Assembly: GCA_022718015.1 (NCBI GenBank)
Contig: JAIHZV010000013.1
Span: forward strand, 1 to 12,290
Source of the DNA: Phascolarctobacterium sp.
Lineage (GTDB): Bacteria; Bacillota; Negativicutes; Acidaminococcales; Acidaminococcaceae
Length of the DNA stretch: 12,290 nt
Direction: 5' to 3'
A program made the position numbers and the translations under genes. The notes below the pieces were generated by a model. The model was not told where the DNA came from. It saw only the letters and a program-made list of their open reading frames with translations, and made no database searches. Within the stretch, counting starts at the first letter, position 1, and each line of letters opens with the position of its first letter. Shown in pieces: positions 1 to 7,623 of this stretch.

Positions 1-963
1 CTTTGGTACGGCGGCAACAGCGTTATCAATGGCAGCATTACCGCAGGCTCTTTGGTAGCCTTTTTGACCTATGCTGTTAATATTTCTAATCCAATTAAGC
101 GTTTAAGCCGTGTTATCGGCAATATCCAGAAGGCTCTGGCTGCGGCACAGCGTGTTTTTGATGTGCTGGACCTGCCGGAGAAAATTCAAAATGCTCCTGA
201 TGCTAAGGCATTGCCGCCGGTTAAAGGCGATGTCCGCTTCAAGAACGTGAGCTTTGCTTATAATGAGAGCGAAGAGGTGCTGAGCAATGTTTCCTTCGAG
301 GTTAAGCCGGGCGAAATGATTGCTTTCGTCGGCCCCTCCGGTGCAGGCAAGTCGACTGTAGCCAGCCTTTTGCCGCGCTTTTATGATGTGACGACTGGCA
401 GCATTACGATTGATGGCGAGGATATCCGCAAGGTTACGCTGAACTCCCTGCGTGAGCAGGTGGGCATTGTACCGCAGGAAACAGTGCTGTTCAACGGCTC
501 TGTTTATGATAATATTCTTTATGGCCGCCTTGATGCTACCCGCGAAGAGGTGGAGGCAGCAGCGAAGGCTGCGAATGCCCATGACTTTATTATGCAGCTG
601 CCTAAGGGCTACGAAACGATGCTGGGTGACCGTGGTATGAATATTTCCGGCGGTCAGCGTCAGCGCATTTCCATTGCCCGGGCAATACTGAAAAACCCGC
701 AGATTCTGATTCTCGACGAGGCAACCTCTGCTCTCGATACGGAGAGCGAGCGCGTAGTACAGGAGGCTTTGGATCGTCTGATGGTCGGCAGAACCTCCTT
801 CGTTATAGCGCATCGTCTGTCGACGATTAAAAATGCCGATAAGATTATGGTACTGGAAAAGGGCCAGCTTATTGAGCAGGGTACACATGATGAGCTGATG
901 GCTATGGACGGGCTGTACGCACATCTGTATAAGATTCAGTATCGCAGCAAGGAAGCCAAGTAA
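1..963 (+). CDS. msbA: Lipid A export ATP-binding/permease protein MsbA (3' part, cut by the left window edge)
   Basis: An ABC exporter half-transporter that flips Kdo-lipid A across the inner membrane using ATP. The frame is open from base 1, so the 5' end lies outside the window and 320 codons are visible. The first 40 or so residues are the end of the last membrane helix region and its cytoplasmic extension. The nucleotide-binding domain follows: Walker A GPSGAGKST at visible residues 111-119, Q-loop PQE, signature SGGQ at 216-219, Walker B ILILDE with D239 and E240, and the switch histidine H271 in IAHRLST. Fused membrane and ATPase domains with a degenerate-free site fit the MsbA/LipA-exporter family. 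That family is hard to separate from multidrug exporters by sequence alone, so the MsbA call rests mainly on context: the next gene carries LpxK, and msbA-lpxK pairing is classical in Proteobacteria. It ends 19 bases before waaA-lpxK. Confidence 0.87.
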   Translation, partial: LWYGGNSVINGSITAGSLVAFLTYAVNISNPIKRLSRVIGNIQKALAAAQRVFDVLDLPEKIQNAPDAKALPPVKGDVRFKNVSFAYNESEEVLSNVSFEVKPGEMIAFVGPSGAGKSTVASLLPRFYDVTTGSITIDGEDIRKVTLNSLREQVGIVPQETVLFNGSVYDNILYGRLDATREEVEAAAKAANAHDFIMQLPKGYETMLGDRGMNISGGQRQRISIARAILKNPQILILDEATSALDTESERVVQEALDRLMVGRTSFVIAHRLSTIKNADKIMVLEKGQLIEQGTHDELMAMDGLYAHLYKIQYRSKEAK

Positions 964-970
964 GGCGAAA

Positions 971-975
971 AGAGG
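971..975 (+). promoter_or_regulatory. Ribosome binding site for waaA-lpxK
   Basis: AGAGG lies seven bases before the ATG at 983, in the 19-base gap after the msbA stop. No terminator or promoter-like element fits in this gap, so transcription most likely continues from msbA. Confidence 0.6.
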
Positions 976-982
976 TTAGTAC

Positions 983-3514
983 ATGTATTTACTCTATAAT
1001 ATTCTTATTTTAATAGTGCTGGTGCTTTTCATCGTCCCGTATTATACCTATCGTCTGTTTACAGAAAAGGGCTTCGGCCTGCGCTTTAAGCAGAGCTTGG
1101 GCTGTGTAGATGAAAAGGAAATCGCCAAGGTTGTCGGCAAGGACTGCATCTGGATTCATGGCGCGTCCGTAGGCGAGATTGTGGCAACAAGTCCTCTTGT
1201 TAAGCAGATTCGCAAGGAAATGCCTGACCGTCCCGTGCTGGTTTCCGCCTTCACTGTTGGCGGTTATAACATGGCGAAGCAGATTATCCCTGAAGCAGAT
1301 GCGATTATCTTCTTCCCGCTGGACCTGCCGTTCGTAGCAGAATCTCTGGTCAAGCGTATTCACCCCGGCGTGTTCATGCCGGTAGAAACGGAGCTGTGGC
1401 CGAACTTTCTGCGTGCTATCCGTGAACGTCATATCCCTGTAATGATGGTTAATGGCCGTATCTCGGAAAAATCCGTGAAAAGCTATAAATATCTCTACGG
1501 TATCTGGGACGACATGCTCAATACCGTTACGCGTTTTTGTATGCAGTCAAGCATTGATGCCGATTATATTGCGCATCTTGGCGCAGACCGTAGCAAAATC
1601 TTTGTTACCGGCAATACGAAATTTGACCAGACCTATGCCGAGGTTACGCCTGAGGATTTGGACAAGTATCGTCTGGAGCTGGGCCTGAAGCAGGATTATC
1701 CTATTATCGTGGCTGGCTCTACGCATCCCGGTGAGGAAAAGGTTCTGTTTGAATCCTTCAAGCATGTGCGTGAAAAATATCCTCATGCACGTCTGATTAT
1801 CGCACCGCGTAAAACTGCCCGTGCCGATGAAATTGCGAAGCTGGCAGCGCATTACGGTTATGAGACTGGCTTCCGCTCCAAAATGCTTAACGAAGAAGGC
1901 GAGCGTAAGGAATATCCGCTGCTTATCATTGATACCATCGGTGAGCTGGGACGTATCTATGCTGTGGGCGATGTTGTTTTCGTTGGCGGTTCCTTCAGTA
2001 ATACGGGCGGTCATAACGTGCTGGAGCCTGCTGCTCATGCCAAGCCGATTCTCGTCGGACCGAGCATGCAGAACTTCAAGGATTCCTATGCACTGTTGAG
2101 CAAGGTTAAGGCCTGCAAGATGGTGAATAATAATGATGAGCTGACAAAGGAAATGCTCGACATTCTCGCTAATGACGAACGTCGTGAGCAGATGGGCAAG
2201 GCTTCTTTGCAGGTTATCAAGGAAAACCGTGGCGCAGACGTGCGCAGTATCCGTTATCTCAAGGAGCTGCTTGATTTAACTGCTGTGCCTGCTCGCGAAT
2301 ACAAGAGCTATCCGATTAATACGCGTAACCTGACGGATGAGGGCGGCGGCCGTCTGCGTCATGGTGATGCGATTATCCAATATGTGATGCAGGTTGCTTA
2401 TGGACCTGATACGCCTTTTACCGGCTGGCTGCTGCTGGCGGTGCTGCGTGCGATGTCTTATCTCTATGAGTTTGGCGTCAGCTGCAAGCTGTCTATGTAT
2501 AATTCCGGTATTCTCAAAAAAGAGAAGCTCAACTGCTGCGTTATTTCTATCGGTAATATCACCGTAGGCGGCACAGGCAAAACGCCCACCGCGCAGAAGA
2601 TGGCAGCAATTATTAAGGCTATGGGCTATCGCGTAGTTATCCTGAACCGCGGCTATCGTTCGCATTGGGGCAAGGAGCTGGGCGTAGTTTCTGACGGCAA
2701 TAAAATTTTCATGACGGCCTATGAGGCTGGTGATGAAGCCTATCTTATGGCGAAAACGCTGCCGGGTATTCCTGTCATCATTGGCAAGAACCGTGCTGTT
2801 ACAGGCCGCTATGCTGTTGACCAGCTTCATGCTGAGGTTATCATCATGGACGACGGCTATCAGCATTGGCAGCTTGAGCGCGACCTCGACGTTGTGCTTG
2901 TGGATACGCTGAATATGTTTGGCAATGGCTGCGTGCTGCCGCGCGGTACGCTGCGTGAGCCGTTGGAGAACCTGAGCCGCGGTGATTTGTTCCTGCTGAC
3001 GAAGACGGACCAAAGCAGCAAGCTGAGCCGTATCCAGCTGCGCCATACAATTGCCAAGTATAACGATAAGGCCCCGGTGGTAGAAAGTATTCACCACCCG
3101 AAGAACTTTGTGGAAATTGCTGACTGGTATAAGGGCATTTCCGAAAACATCAAGGATCTGGAGGAGCTGAAGGATAAGGACGTTATGGTCTTTTCTGCTA
3201 TCGGCAATCCGTCCTCGTTCGAACAGACCTTGTCGAGCATTGGCCTGAACATTATGGAGGCTGTACGCTATCCTGACCATCATGATTACGGTATGCTGGA
3301 GATGCAGTACATCAACGAGCGTGCCAGCAGTCTGAAGGCTGTGGCGATGGTGACGACGGCGAAGGATGCTGTTAAAATCCCGACTGAATTTATTTATTCT
3401 GCCCGCGAGATTCCCTTGTATATCCTGAATATGGATATCTGCATTACCGAGGGTATGGATAAGTTCAAAGAATATATTGACCATGCCATTAAAAAGGAGC
3501 TTGATAAAAAATGA
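983..3514 (+). CDS. waaA-lpxK: Bifunctional Kdo transferase / tetraacyldisaccharide 4'-kinase (WaaA-LpxK fusion)
   Basis: One 843-residue frame carries two enzymes usually encoded by separate genes. Residues 1 to about 430 are WaaA (KdtA), a GT-B transferase adding Kdo from CMP-Kdo to lipid IVA. It has a membrane helix at about 3-23, HGASVGE at 59-65 (E65 matches the proposed catalytic Glu31 of the Aquifex enzyme), VETELWPN at 134-141, GNTKFDQ at 210-216 and GGSFSNTGGHNVLEP at 335-349. Residues from about 465 to 843 are LpxK, the lipid A 4'-kinase: an N-terminal amphipathic or membrane helix, P-loop GGTGKTP at 529-535, an NRGYR segment, DDGYQH at 623-628 and FGNGCVLPRGTLRE. Residues about 431-465 form the joint. 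Both halves look intact. The start has an AGAGG site, and the stop overlaps kdsB by four bases (ATGA). The two activities are consecutive steps, which suggests a channelled or co-localised complex. I believe similar fusions are annotated in other Negativicutes but have not checked. Confidence 0.93.
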   Translation: MYLLYNILILIVLVLFIVPYYTYRLFTEKGFGLRFKQSLGCVDEKEIAKVVGKDCIWIHGASVGEIVATSPLVKQIRKEMPDRPVLVSAFTVGGYNMAKQIIPEADAIIFFPLDLPFVAESLVKRIHPGVFMPVETELWPNFLRAIRERHIPVMMVNGRISEKSVKSYKYLYGIWDDMLNTVTRFCMQSSIDADYIAHLGADRSKIFVTGNTKFDQTYAEVTPEDLDKYRLELGLKQDYPIIVAGSTHPGEEKVLFESFKHVREKYPHARLIIAPRKTARADEIAKLAAHYGYETGFRSKMLNEEGERKEYPLLIIDTIGELGRIYAVGDVVFVGGSFSNTGGHNVLEPAAHAKPILVGPSMQNFKDSYALLSKVKACKMVNNNDELTKEMLDILANDERREQMGKASLQVIKENRGADVRSIRYLKELLDLTAVPAREYKSYPINTRNLTDEGGGRLRHGDAIIQYVMQVAYGPDTPFTGWLLLAVLRAMSYLYEFGVSCKLSMYNSGILKKEKLNCCVISIGNITVGGTGKTPTAQKMAAIIKAMGYRVVILNRGYRSHWGKELGVVSDGNKIFMTAYEAGDEAYLMAKTLPGIPVIIGKNRAVTGRYAVDQLHAEVIIMDDGYQHWQLERDLDVVLVDTLNMFGNGCVLPRGTLREPLENLSRGDLFLLTKTDQSSKLSRIQLRHTIAKYNDKAPVVESIHHPKNFVEIADWYKGISENIKDLEELKDKDVMVFSAIGNPSSFEQTLSSIGLNIMEAVRYPDHHDYGMLEMQYINERASSLKAVAMVTTAKDAVKIPTEFIYSAREIPLYILNMDICITEGMDKFKEYIDHAIKKELDKK
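3494..3499 (+). promoter_or_regulatory. Ribosome binding site for kdsB, inside the waaA-lpxK 3' end
   Basis: AAGGAG sits within the last codons of the fusion gene, eleven bases before the kdsB ATG at 3511. With the ATGA stop/start overlap it points to translational coupling of Kdo activation to Kdo transfer. Confidence 0.55.
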
Positions 3515-4245
3515 AAGTTTTATGCGTAATTCCTGCACGATATGCTTCTACCCGTCTGCCGGGCAAGCCGCTGTCTTTAATTGCCGGCAAGCCGATGATT
3601 CAGCACGTTTATGAGCGTGCCTGCCAAGCGAAGCTGCCGGACGAGGTGGTTGTAGCTACTGATAATGAGCTTGTCAAAAAAGCCGTAGACGGCTTTGGCG
3701 GCAAGGCAATGATGACCTCTCCTGACCATCCGAGCGGCACTGACCGTCTGGCTGAGGTGGCGCTGAATTATCCTGATGTTGATGTTATCGTTAACGTACA
3801 GGGTGATGAGCCGATGATTCCGCCTGAGGTTATTGACCGTCTGGCTGAATGCTTCACCAGTGATGAGGAGCTGCAGATGGCAACGCTGAAGGTTGTTATG
3901 GATGAGGAGGATTATAATAATCCTGCTGCTGTTAAGGTTGTGACCGACCTCAATGGCTATGCCCTCTATTTCTCTCGCAGCCTGATGCCGTATCCGCGCA
4001 ATAAGCCGGAGGGCTTCAAGGTTTATAAGCATGTCGGTATCTATGCTTATCGCCGCAGCTTCCTGCTGAAATATGCAGCGCTGCAGCCGACGCCGCTGGA
4101 AAAAGCGGAAAGCCTGGAGCAGCTGCGTGCGCTGGAGAATGGTTATAAAATTAAGGTTCTGGAAAGCGATTTCCAGGGCATCGGTGTTGATACACCTGAG
4201 GATCTGGCAGCAGTCAATGAGCTGTTTGCTAAAATGAATAAATAA
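3511..4245 (+). CDS. kdsB: CMP-Kdo synthetase (3-deoxy-manno-octulosonate cytidylyltransferase)
   Basis: A soluble cytoplasmic enzyme that couples Kdo to CTP, giving CMP-Kdo, the unstable donor used by the WaaA half of the preceding protein. The 244-residue length matches the family (about 248 in E. coli). Visible motifs are the nucleotide-binding N-terminus PARYASTRLPGKPL (8-21), VVATDN, SGTDR at 75-79, VQGDEP at 96-101 with D99 in the metal-binding position, YFSRSLMPYPR, KHVGIYAYR, LEKAESLEQLR, and GVDTPED at 225-231. The ATG overlaps the upstream TGA by four bases and has AAGGAG in front. It is followed by kdsA after 14 bases. Nothing is truncated or odd. Confidence 0.96.
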   Translation: MKVLCVIPARYASTRLPGKPLSLIAGKPMIQHVYERACQAKLPDEVVVATDNELVKKAVDGFGGKAMMTSPDHPSGTDRLAEVALNYPDVDVIVNVQGDEPMIPPEVIDRLAECFTSDEELQMATLKVVMDEEDYNNPAAVKVVTDLNGYALYFSRSLMPYPRNKPEGFKVYKHVGIYAYRRSFLLKYAALQPTPLEKAESLEQLRALENGYKIKVLESDFQGIGVDTPEDLAAVNELFAKMNK

Positions 4246-4248
4246 GCT

Positions 4249-4253
4249 GGAGG
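4249..4253 (+). promoter_or_regulatory. Ribosome binding site for kdsA
   Basis: GGAGG six bases before the kdsA ATG at 4260, in the 14-base gap after kdsB. Confidence 0.7.
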
Positions 4254-4259
4254 CGACTT

Positions 4260-5078
4260 ATGCAAATCGTTAAAGTTGGTAATTATGAAGTAGGTCAGGG
4301 CCATCCCCTGATGCTGATGGCAGGCCCCTGCGTACTCGAGGGCTATGAGCGCAGCCTGATGATTGGTCAGCGCACGAAGGCTATCTGCGAAAAGCTTGGT
4401 ATTCCCTATGTTTTCAAGGCTTCCTTTGATAAAGCAAACCGTTCCTCTTATGCGTCCTTCCGCGGACCTGGCATCGAAGAGGGCTTAAAGATTTTGGCAC
4501 AGATTAAAAAGGATCTGGGCGTTCCTGTTGTAACAGATATTCATGAGCCGTGGCAGGCAGAAAAGGCTGCTGAGGTTGTTGATATTCTGCAAATCCCTGC
4601 GTTCCTGTGCCGTCAGACGGATCTTGTTTATGCAGCTGCGAAAACCGGTAAGACAGTAAATGTAAAAAAAGGCCAGTTCCTCGCACCCTGGGACATGAAG
4701 AATGTTATCAAAAAGGTGGAGGAAGCAGGCAATCATAATATTATGCTGACAGAGCGTGGCGCAAGCTTTGGCTACAACACGCTGGTTACGGATATGCGCG
4801 GTCTGGCAGTTATGCGTGAGCTTGGCTATCCTGTAGTTATGGACGCAACGCACAGCGTGCAGATTCCTGGCGGTCAAGGTACCTCCAGCGGCGGCCAGAG
4901 CCAATACGTGCCGCATATGGCACGCGCTGCTGCAGCTGTAGGCATTGATGCACTGTTCCTGGAGGTGCATGACAATCCGGCAGAAGCACTGAGCGATGGT
5001 CCGAACATGGTGAAATTAGATAATCTGGAAAAATTATTGACTGATGTAATTGCCATTGACAAGATTGTACGTGGCTAA
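4260..5078 (+). CDS. kdsA: Kdo-8-phosphate synthase (3-deoxy-8-phosphooctulonate synthase), metal-dependent class
   Basis: A cytoplasmic aldol-type synthase condensing phosphoenolpyruvate with D-arabinose 5-phosphate to Kdo 8-phosphate. Its 272 residues form a TIM barrel with AGPCVLEG (21-28), FKASFDKANRSS, VTDIHEP, RQTDLVYAAAKTGK, VNVKKGQFLAPWDM, TERGASFGYNTLVTDMRG, DATHSVQ, PGGQGTSSGGQ, LEVHDNP and LSDGPNM. The four metal ligands of the metal-dependent class are present as C24, H198, E235 and D246. Their spacing (174, 37 and 11) equals that of C11, H185, E222 and D233 in the Aquifex enzyme, whereas E. coli has Asn in place of the Cys. The start has GGAGG at proper spacing. It lies between kdsB and kdsD, whose product supplies its arabinose 5-phosphate. 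Confidence 0.97.
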   Translation: MQIVKVGNYEVGQGHPLMLMAGPCVLEGYERSLMIGQRTKAICEKLGIPYVFKASFDKANRSSYASFRGPGIEEGLKILAQIKKDLGVPVVTDIHEPWQAEKAAEVVDILQIPAFLCRQTDLVYAAAKTGKTVNVKKGQFLAPWDMKNVIKKVEEAGNHNIMLTERGASFGYNTLVTDMRGLAVMRELGYPVVMDATHSVQIPGGQGTSSGGQSQYVPHMARAAAAVGIDALFLEVHDNPAEALSDGPNMVKLDNLEKLLTDVIAIDKIVRG

Positions 5079-5093
5079 AGGTAGGGTGAGAAC

Positions 5094-6068
5094 ATGGAAG
5101 CAATGCTAAAGCATGCGCAGGACGTTCTGCGTATGGAGGCTGAAGCTGTTTTGGAGCTGGTTCCGCGCGTAGATGAAAGCTTCGCTAGTGCTGTACAGAT
5201 GATTCTGGACTGCTCCGGCCGTACAGTTATCACCGGCATGGGCAAGTCTGGCATTATTGGCCGCAAGCTGGCGGCAACGCTGGCAAGCACGGGTACGCCG
5301 TCCTTTTATCTGCATCCGGCAGAGGGTATTCACGGCGACCTGGGCATGGTAACAGAGAGCGATGTTGTTATAGCGCTTTCCAATAGCGGTGAAACGGGAG
5401 AGGTTTTGAACATTCTGCCGTCACTGCGCCGCATCGGAGCAAAGATTATTGCTATGGTCGGTAAGCCTGATTCGACCTTAGGCAAAAACGCTGACGTAGT
5501 TTTGAACGTGGGCGTAAGCAAGGAGGCCTGCCCCCTTGGTCTGGCACCGACGAGCAGCACGACGGCTGCACTAGCCTATGGCGATGCGCTGGCGCTGGCT
5601 CTGCTCCAGAAGCATAACTTCACGGCAAGCCAGTTCGCTATTTTCCATCCGGGCGGAAGCCTTGGCCGCAAGCTGCTTTTGACTGTAGGCAGCATTATGC
5701 ATAAGGGCGAGGAGAATCCGACTGTTTATGCAGATATGAAGGTGCAGGATGCACTGTTTGTTATCACGGACAAGGGCCTGGGCGCTGTGTCTGTTGTGGA
5801 TGCGGACGGCGTGATGCAGGGCGTGCTGACCGATGGCGATATCCGCCGCGGCCTTAGCAAGGGTGTAGACTTCCTGCAGCGTCCTGTAAGCGAGCTGATG
5901 ACGAAGGCACCGAAGACGATTACTGAGGATAAGCTGGCAGCGCAGGCTCTGCATCTTATGGAAAGCAACAAGCCGAAGCCGATTACGGTGCTGCCTGTTA
6001 TTGACAAGGATAACAAGGTTATCGGCCTGCTGCATATGACCGACCTGGTAAGACAGGGAGTGGTATAA
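5094..6068 (+). CDS. kdsD: D-arabinose 5-phosphate isomerase (KdsD/KpsF family)
   Basis: Interconverts ribulose 5-phosphate and arabinose 5-phosphate, the first committed step of Kdo supply. It has 324 residues (E. coli KdsD 328). An N-terminal SIS sugar-isomerase domain covers about 35-190, followed by two CBS domains at about 205-260 and 270-322. The four residues tied to catalysis in E. coli KdsD (K59, E111, E152, H193) fall here at K51, E103, E144 and H185 with identical spacing. They lie in GMGKSG, SGETGE, KEACPLGLAPTSST and FHPGGSLG. The CBS pair includes VLTDGDIRRGL; in this family CBS domains may sense nucleotides or sugar phosphates, but that is not shown here. The start at 5094 lies 15 bases after kdsA with a modest AGGGTGAG site. 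The stop overlaps kdsC by one base (TAATG). Because Kdo genes surround it, a housekeeping KdsD role is more likely than a capsule (KpsF) or glucitol (GutQ) role. Confidence 0.95.
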   Translation: MEAMLKHAQDVLRMEAEAVLELVPRVDESFASAVQMILDCSGRTVITGMGKSGIIGRKLAATLASTGTPSFYLHPAEGIHGDLGMVTESDVVIALSNSGETGEVLNILPSLRRIGAKIIAMVGKPDSTLGKNADVVLNVGVSKEACPLGLAPTSSTTAALAYGDALALALLQKHNFTASQFAIFHPGGSLGRKLLLTVGSIMHKGEENPTVYADMKVQDALFVITDKGLGAVSVVDADGVMQGVLTDGDIRRGLSKGVDFLQRPVSELMTKAPKTITEDKLAAQALHLMESNKPKPITVLPVIDKDNKVIGLLHMTDLVRQGVV

Positions 6069-6721
6069 TGAAAAAGGTACTGGAATTTCCTGCGGATAAG
6101 AAGGCTAAACATAAAGAGCAGTCTTTAGTAGATGATATGCTTGATAGTTTTTTTTATGAGGTCGGCGAGGAGTTCATCGAGGATTTCGGTGACAGCGCGC
6201 AAGCTATCCGCATGCTGGTGCTTGATGTAGATGGTGTGCTGACAGACGGCACGATTTACATGGGTAATGATGGCGAAATGTTTAAGGGCTTTAATGCGAA
6301 GGATGGCATGGGCATCAGCTATGCTCTGCGTAACGGCATTGAGGTCTGCATTATTACCGGACGCACAAGTGAAATCGTCCGCAGAAGAGCTGCTGAATTA
6401 GGCATTACCTGTGTGCGCGAGGGCGTGCGAGATAAAGCGGCGGCTTTAGCACAAATAGCTGAGGATTACAAGCTGGAGCTAGAGGAGATTGCTTATATCG
6501 GCGATGACCTTAATGACCTGGCGCCTATGCATAACTGCGGCTTGTCCTTTGCTCCTGCTGATGCGGCTGATGCAGTGCTTGATTTGTGTGATTATGTATT
6601 GGATAATGCCGGCGGCAGAGGTGCTGTAAGAGAGGCTATTGATTTACTTTTAATAGCGCAGGATAAGCTGGATGGCATCATCGACTCTTACATTGATGCC
6701 GGACAAGGAGATAAACAATAA
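6068..6721 (+). CDS. kdsC: Kdo-8-phosphate phosphatase (KdsC, HAD superfamily) with N-terminal extension
   Basis: A HAD phosphatase hydrolysing Kdo 8-phosphate to free Kdo. Motif I is DVDGVLTDG with nucleophile D53 and acid/base D55. Motif II is the threonine T97 in ITGRTSE, and the metal-binding motif GDDLND is at 145-150. The C-terminal GGRGAVRE at 182-189, followed by a LLLIAQDKLD-type tail, is highly typical of KdsC. At 217 residues it is longer than E. coli KdsC (188). The extra length is an N-terminal arm of about 20-40 residues, charged (KKAKHKEQ) then acidic and aromatic. The ATG at 6068 overlaps the kdsD stop as TAATG and has AGGGAG upstream at about 6055-6060, supporting this start. 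An internal ATG at 6212 (M49) would leave too little sequence before motif I. It overlaps lpxL by one base. Confidence 0.94.
   Translation: MKKVLEFPADKKAKHKEQSLVDDMLDSFFYEVGEEFIEDFGDSAQAIRMLVLDVDGVLTDGTIYMGNDGEMFKGFNAKDGMGISYALRNGIEVCIITGRTSEIVRRRAAELGITCVREGVRDKAAALAQIAEDYKLELEEIAYIGDDLNDLAPMHNCGLSFAPADAADAVLDLCDYVLDNAGGRGAVREAIDLLLIAQDKLDGIIDSYIDAGQGDKQ
6705..6710 (+). promoter_or_regulatory. Ribosome binding site for the lpxL-like gene
   Basis: AAGGAG inside the last codons of kdsC, ten bases before the ATG at 6721 that overlaps the kdsC stop (TAATG). Confidence 0.55.
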
Positions 6722-7623
6722 TGTGGCTTTACTATTTATTAAAAACAATGAGTACGGTAATCTCGTGGCTGCCCTATAAGGCCATTGTGGTTATTGGCAA
6801 GGGTTTGGGCCACTTGTATTATAAAATCGCGAAGAAGCAGCGTATCCGTGCTGAGCAAACTATTCGCGAGCGTCTTGACTACAGCGAGGAGCAGGCAAAG
6901 GCGACGATTAAATCGCTTTTCGTCAAGCTGGGCATAACCTTCATGGAGATTATGTATATGCCTGCGCTGAACAAGGATAATATCCGCGGTCTGGTTACCT
7001 TCGACCGTCCAGAGGTGCTGTGGGAGGCACTGGAGGAAAAGCATGGCGTTGTTATGCTGGCCTGCCATATGGACAACTGGGAATGGCTGGGTGCGGCACT
7101 GGCGCTCAACGGCTTCCCGCTTAGTGCGGTGGAAAAGCCGCAGCCGAACCGTGTCTACAGCGATTTTATGAATGAGCTGCGCAAGGGTGTGGGACAGGAG
7201 ATTTTCTCTCGCGGCACGAGCGAAATCCTTGGCTGTGCCAGAGCGATGAAGAAGGGACGTATGCTGGGCCTGATTGCTGACCAGGATGGCGGCTATGACG
7301 GCATCTTCGTTCCTTTCCTGGGCAAGATGGCTTCTACGCCGAACGGTCCTGCGTATTTTGCGCGTAAGTTCAAAGCGCCGATTATTCCGATTTTCATCGT
7401 GCGTAAGCCTGACGGCTATGGTCACACTGCTATCGTGAATGATCCTATCCATTATGAGTTTACAGGCGATACGAAGCTGGATGATTACAACGTAACCCTG
7501 AAGATGACGCAAGAGGTCGAGAAGATTATCAAGCAATACCCCGATAACTGGCTGTGGTTCCAGCATCGCTGGAATACGCCTTATACACCCCCGGAGGAGG
7601 AAAAGCAGGTAGATGAAAAATAA
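6721..7623 (+). CDS. lpxL: Lipid A late acyltransferase (LpxL/HtrB/MsbB family)
   Basis: An inner-membrane enzyme that adds a secondary acyl chain to Kdo-lipid IVA, normally from acyl-ACP. It has 300 residues (E. coli LpxL 306). There is a hydrophobic N-terminal segment (about 3-35) followed by a basic stretch. The catalytic HX4E motif CHMDNWE contains H116 and E121. Later family blocks are GLIADQDGGYDGIFVPFLGK, TPNGPAYFARK, PIIPIFIVRK and the C-terminal YPDNWLWFQHRW. It follows kdsC with a one-base TAATG overlap and overlaps lptC by 11 bases. Position after Kdo synthesis and transfer fits a Kdo-dependent late acylation. Only one such gene is in the window, so whether it acts as LpxL, LpxM or both, and which acyl chain it uses, cannot be told from sequence. 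Confidence 0.92.
   Translation: MWLYYLLKTMSTVISWLPYKAIVVIGKGLGHLYYKIAKKQRIRAEQTIRERLDYSEEQAKATIKSLFVKLGITFMEIMYMPALNKDNIRGLVTFDRPEVLWEALEEKHGVVMLACHMDNWEWLGAALALNGFPLSAVEKPQPNRVYSDFMNELRKGVGQEIFSRGTSEILGCARAMKKGRMLGLIADQDGGYDGIFVPFLGKMASTPNGPAYFARKFKAPIIPIFIVRKPDGYGHTAIVNDPIHYEFTGDTKLDDYNVTLKMTQEVEKIIKQYPDNWLWFQHRWNTPYTPPEEEKQVDEK
7593..7600 (+). promoter_or_regulatory. Ribosome binding site for lptC, inside lpxL
   Basis: GGAGGAGG lies within the lpxL 3' end, twelve bases before the lptC ATG at 7613. The lptC start therefore falls 11 bases before the end of lpxL, a layout expected of coupled translation. Confidence 0.55.

Noticed and set aside
1..963. A multidrug ABC exporter unrelated to LPS.
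   Set aside because: The domain sequence alone does not exclude it, but immediate linkage to LpxK/WaaA and the Kdo genes makes a lipid A flippase much more likely.
2276..3538. A 420-codon open frame on the minus strand across the LpxK half and the kdsB start.
   Set aside because: It is antisense to a gene with clear LpxK motifs, its translation shows no recognisable family, and similar antisense frames occur opposite most genes here, as expected from the strong codon bias of the plus-strand genes.
5056..5084. TTGACA at 5056-5061 near the end of kdsA as a -35 box for a kdsD promoter.
   Set aside because: No -10-like hexamer lies 15-19 bases downstream, and the match falls in conserved kdsA coding sequence.
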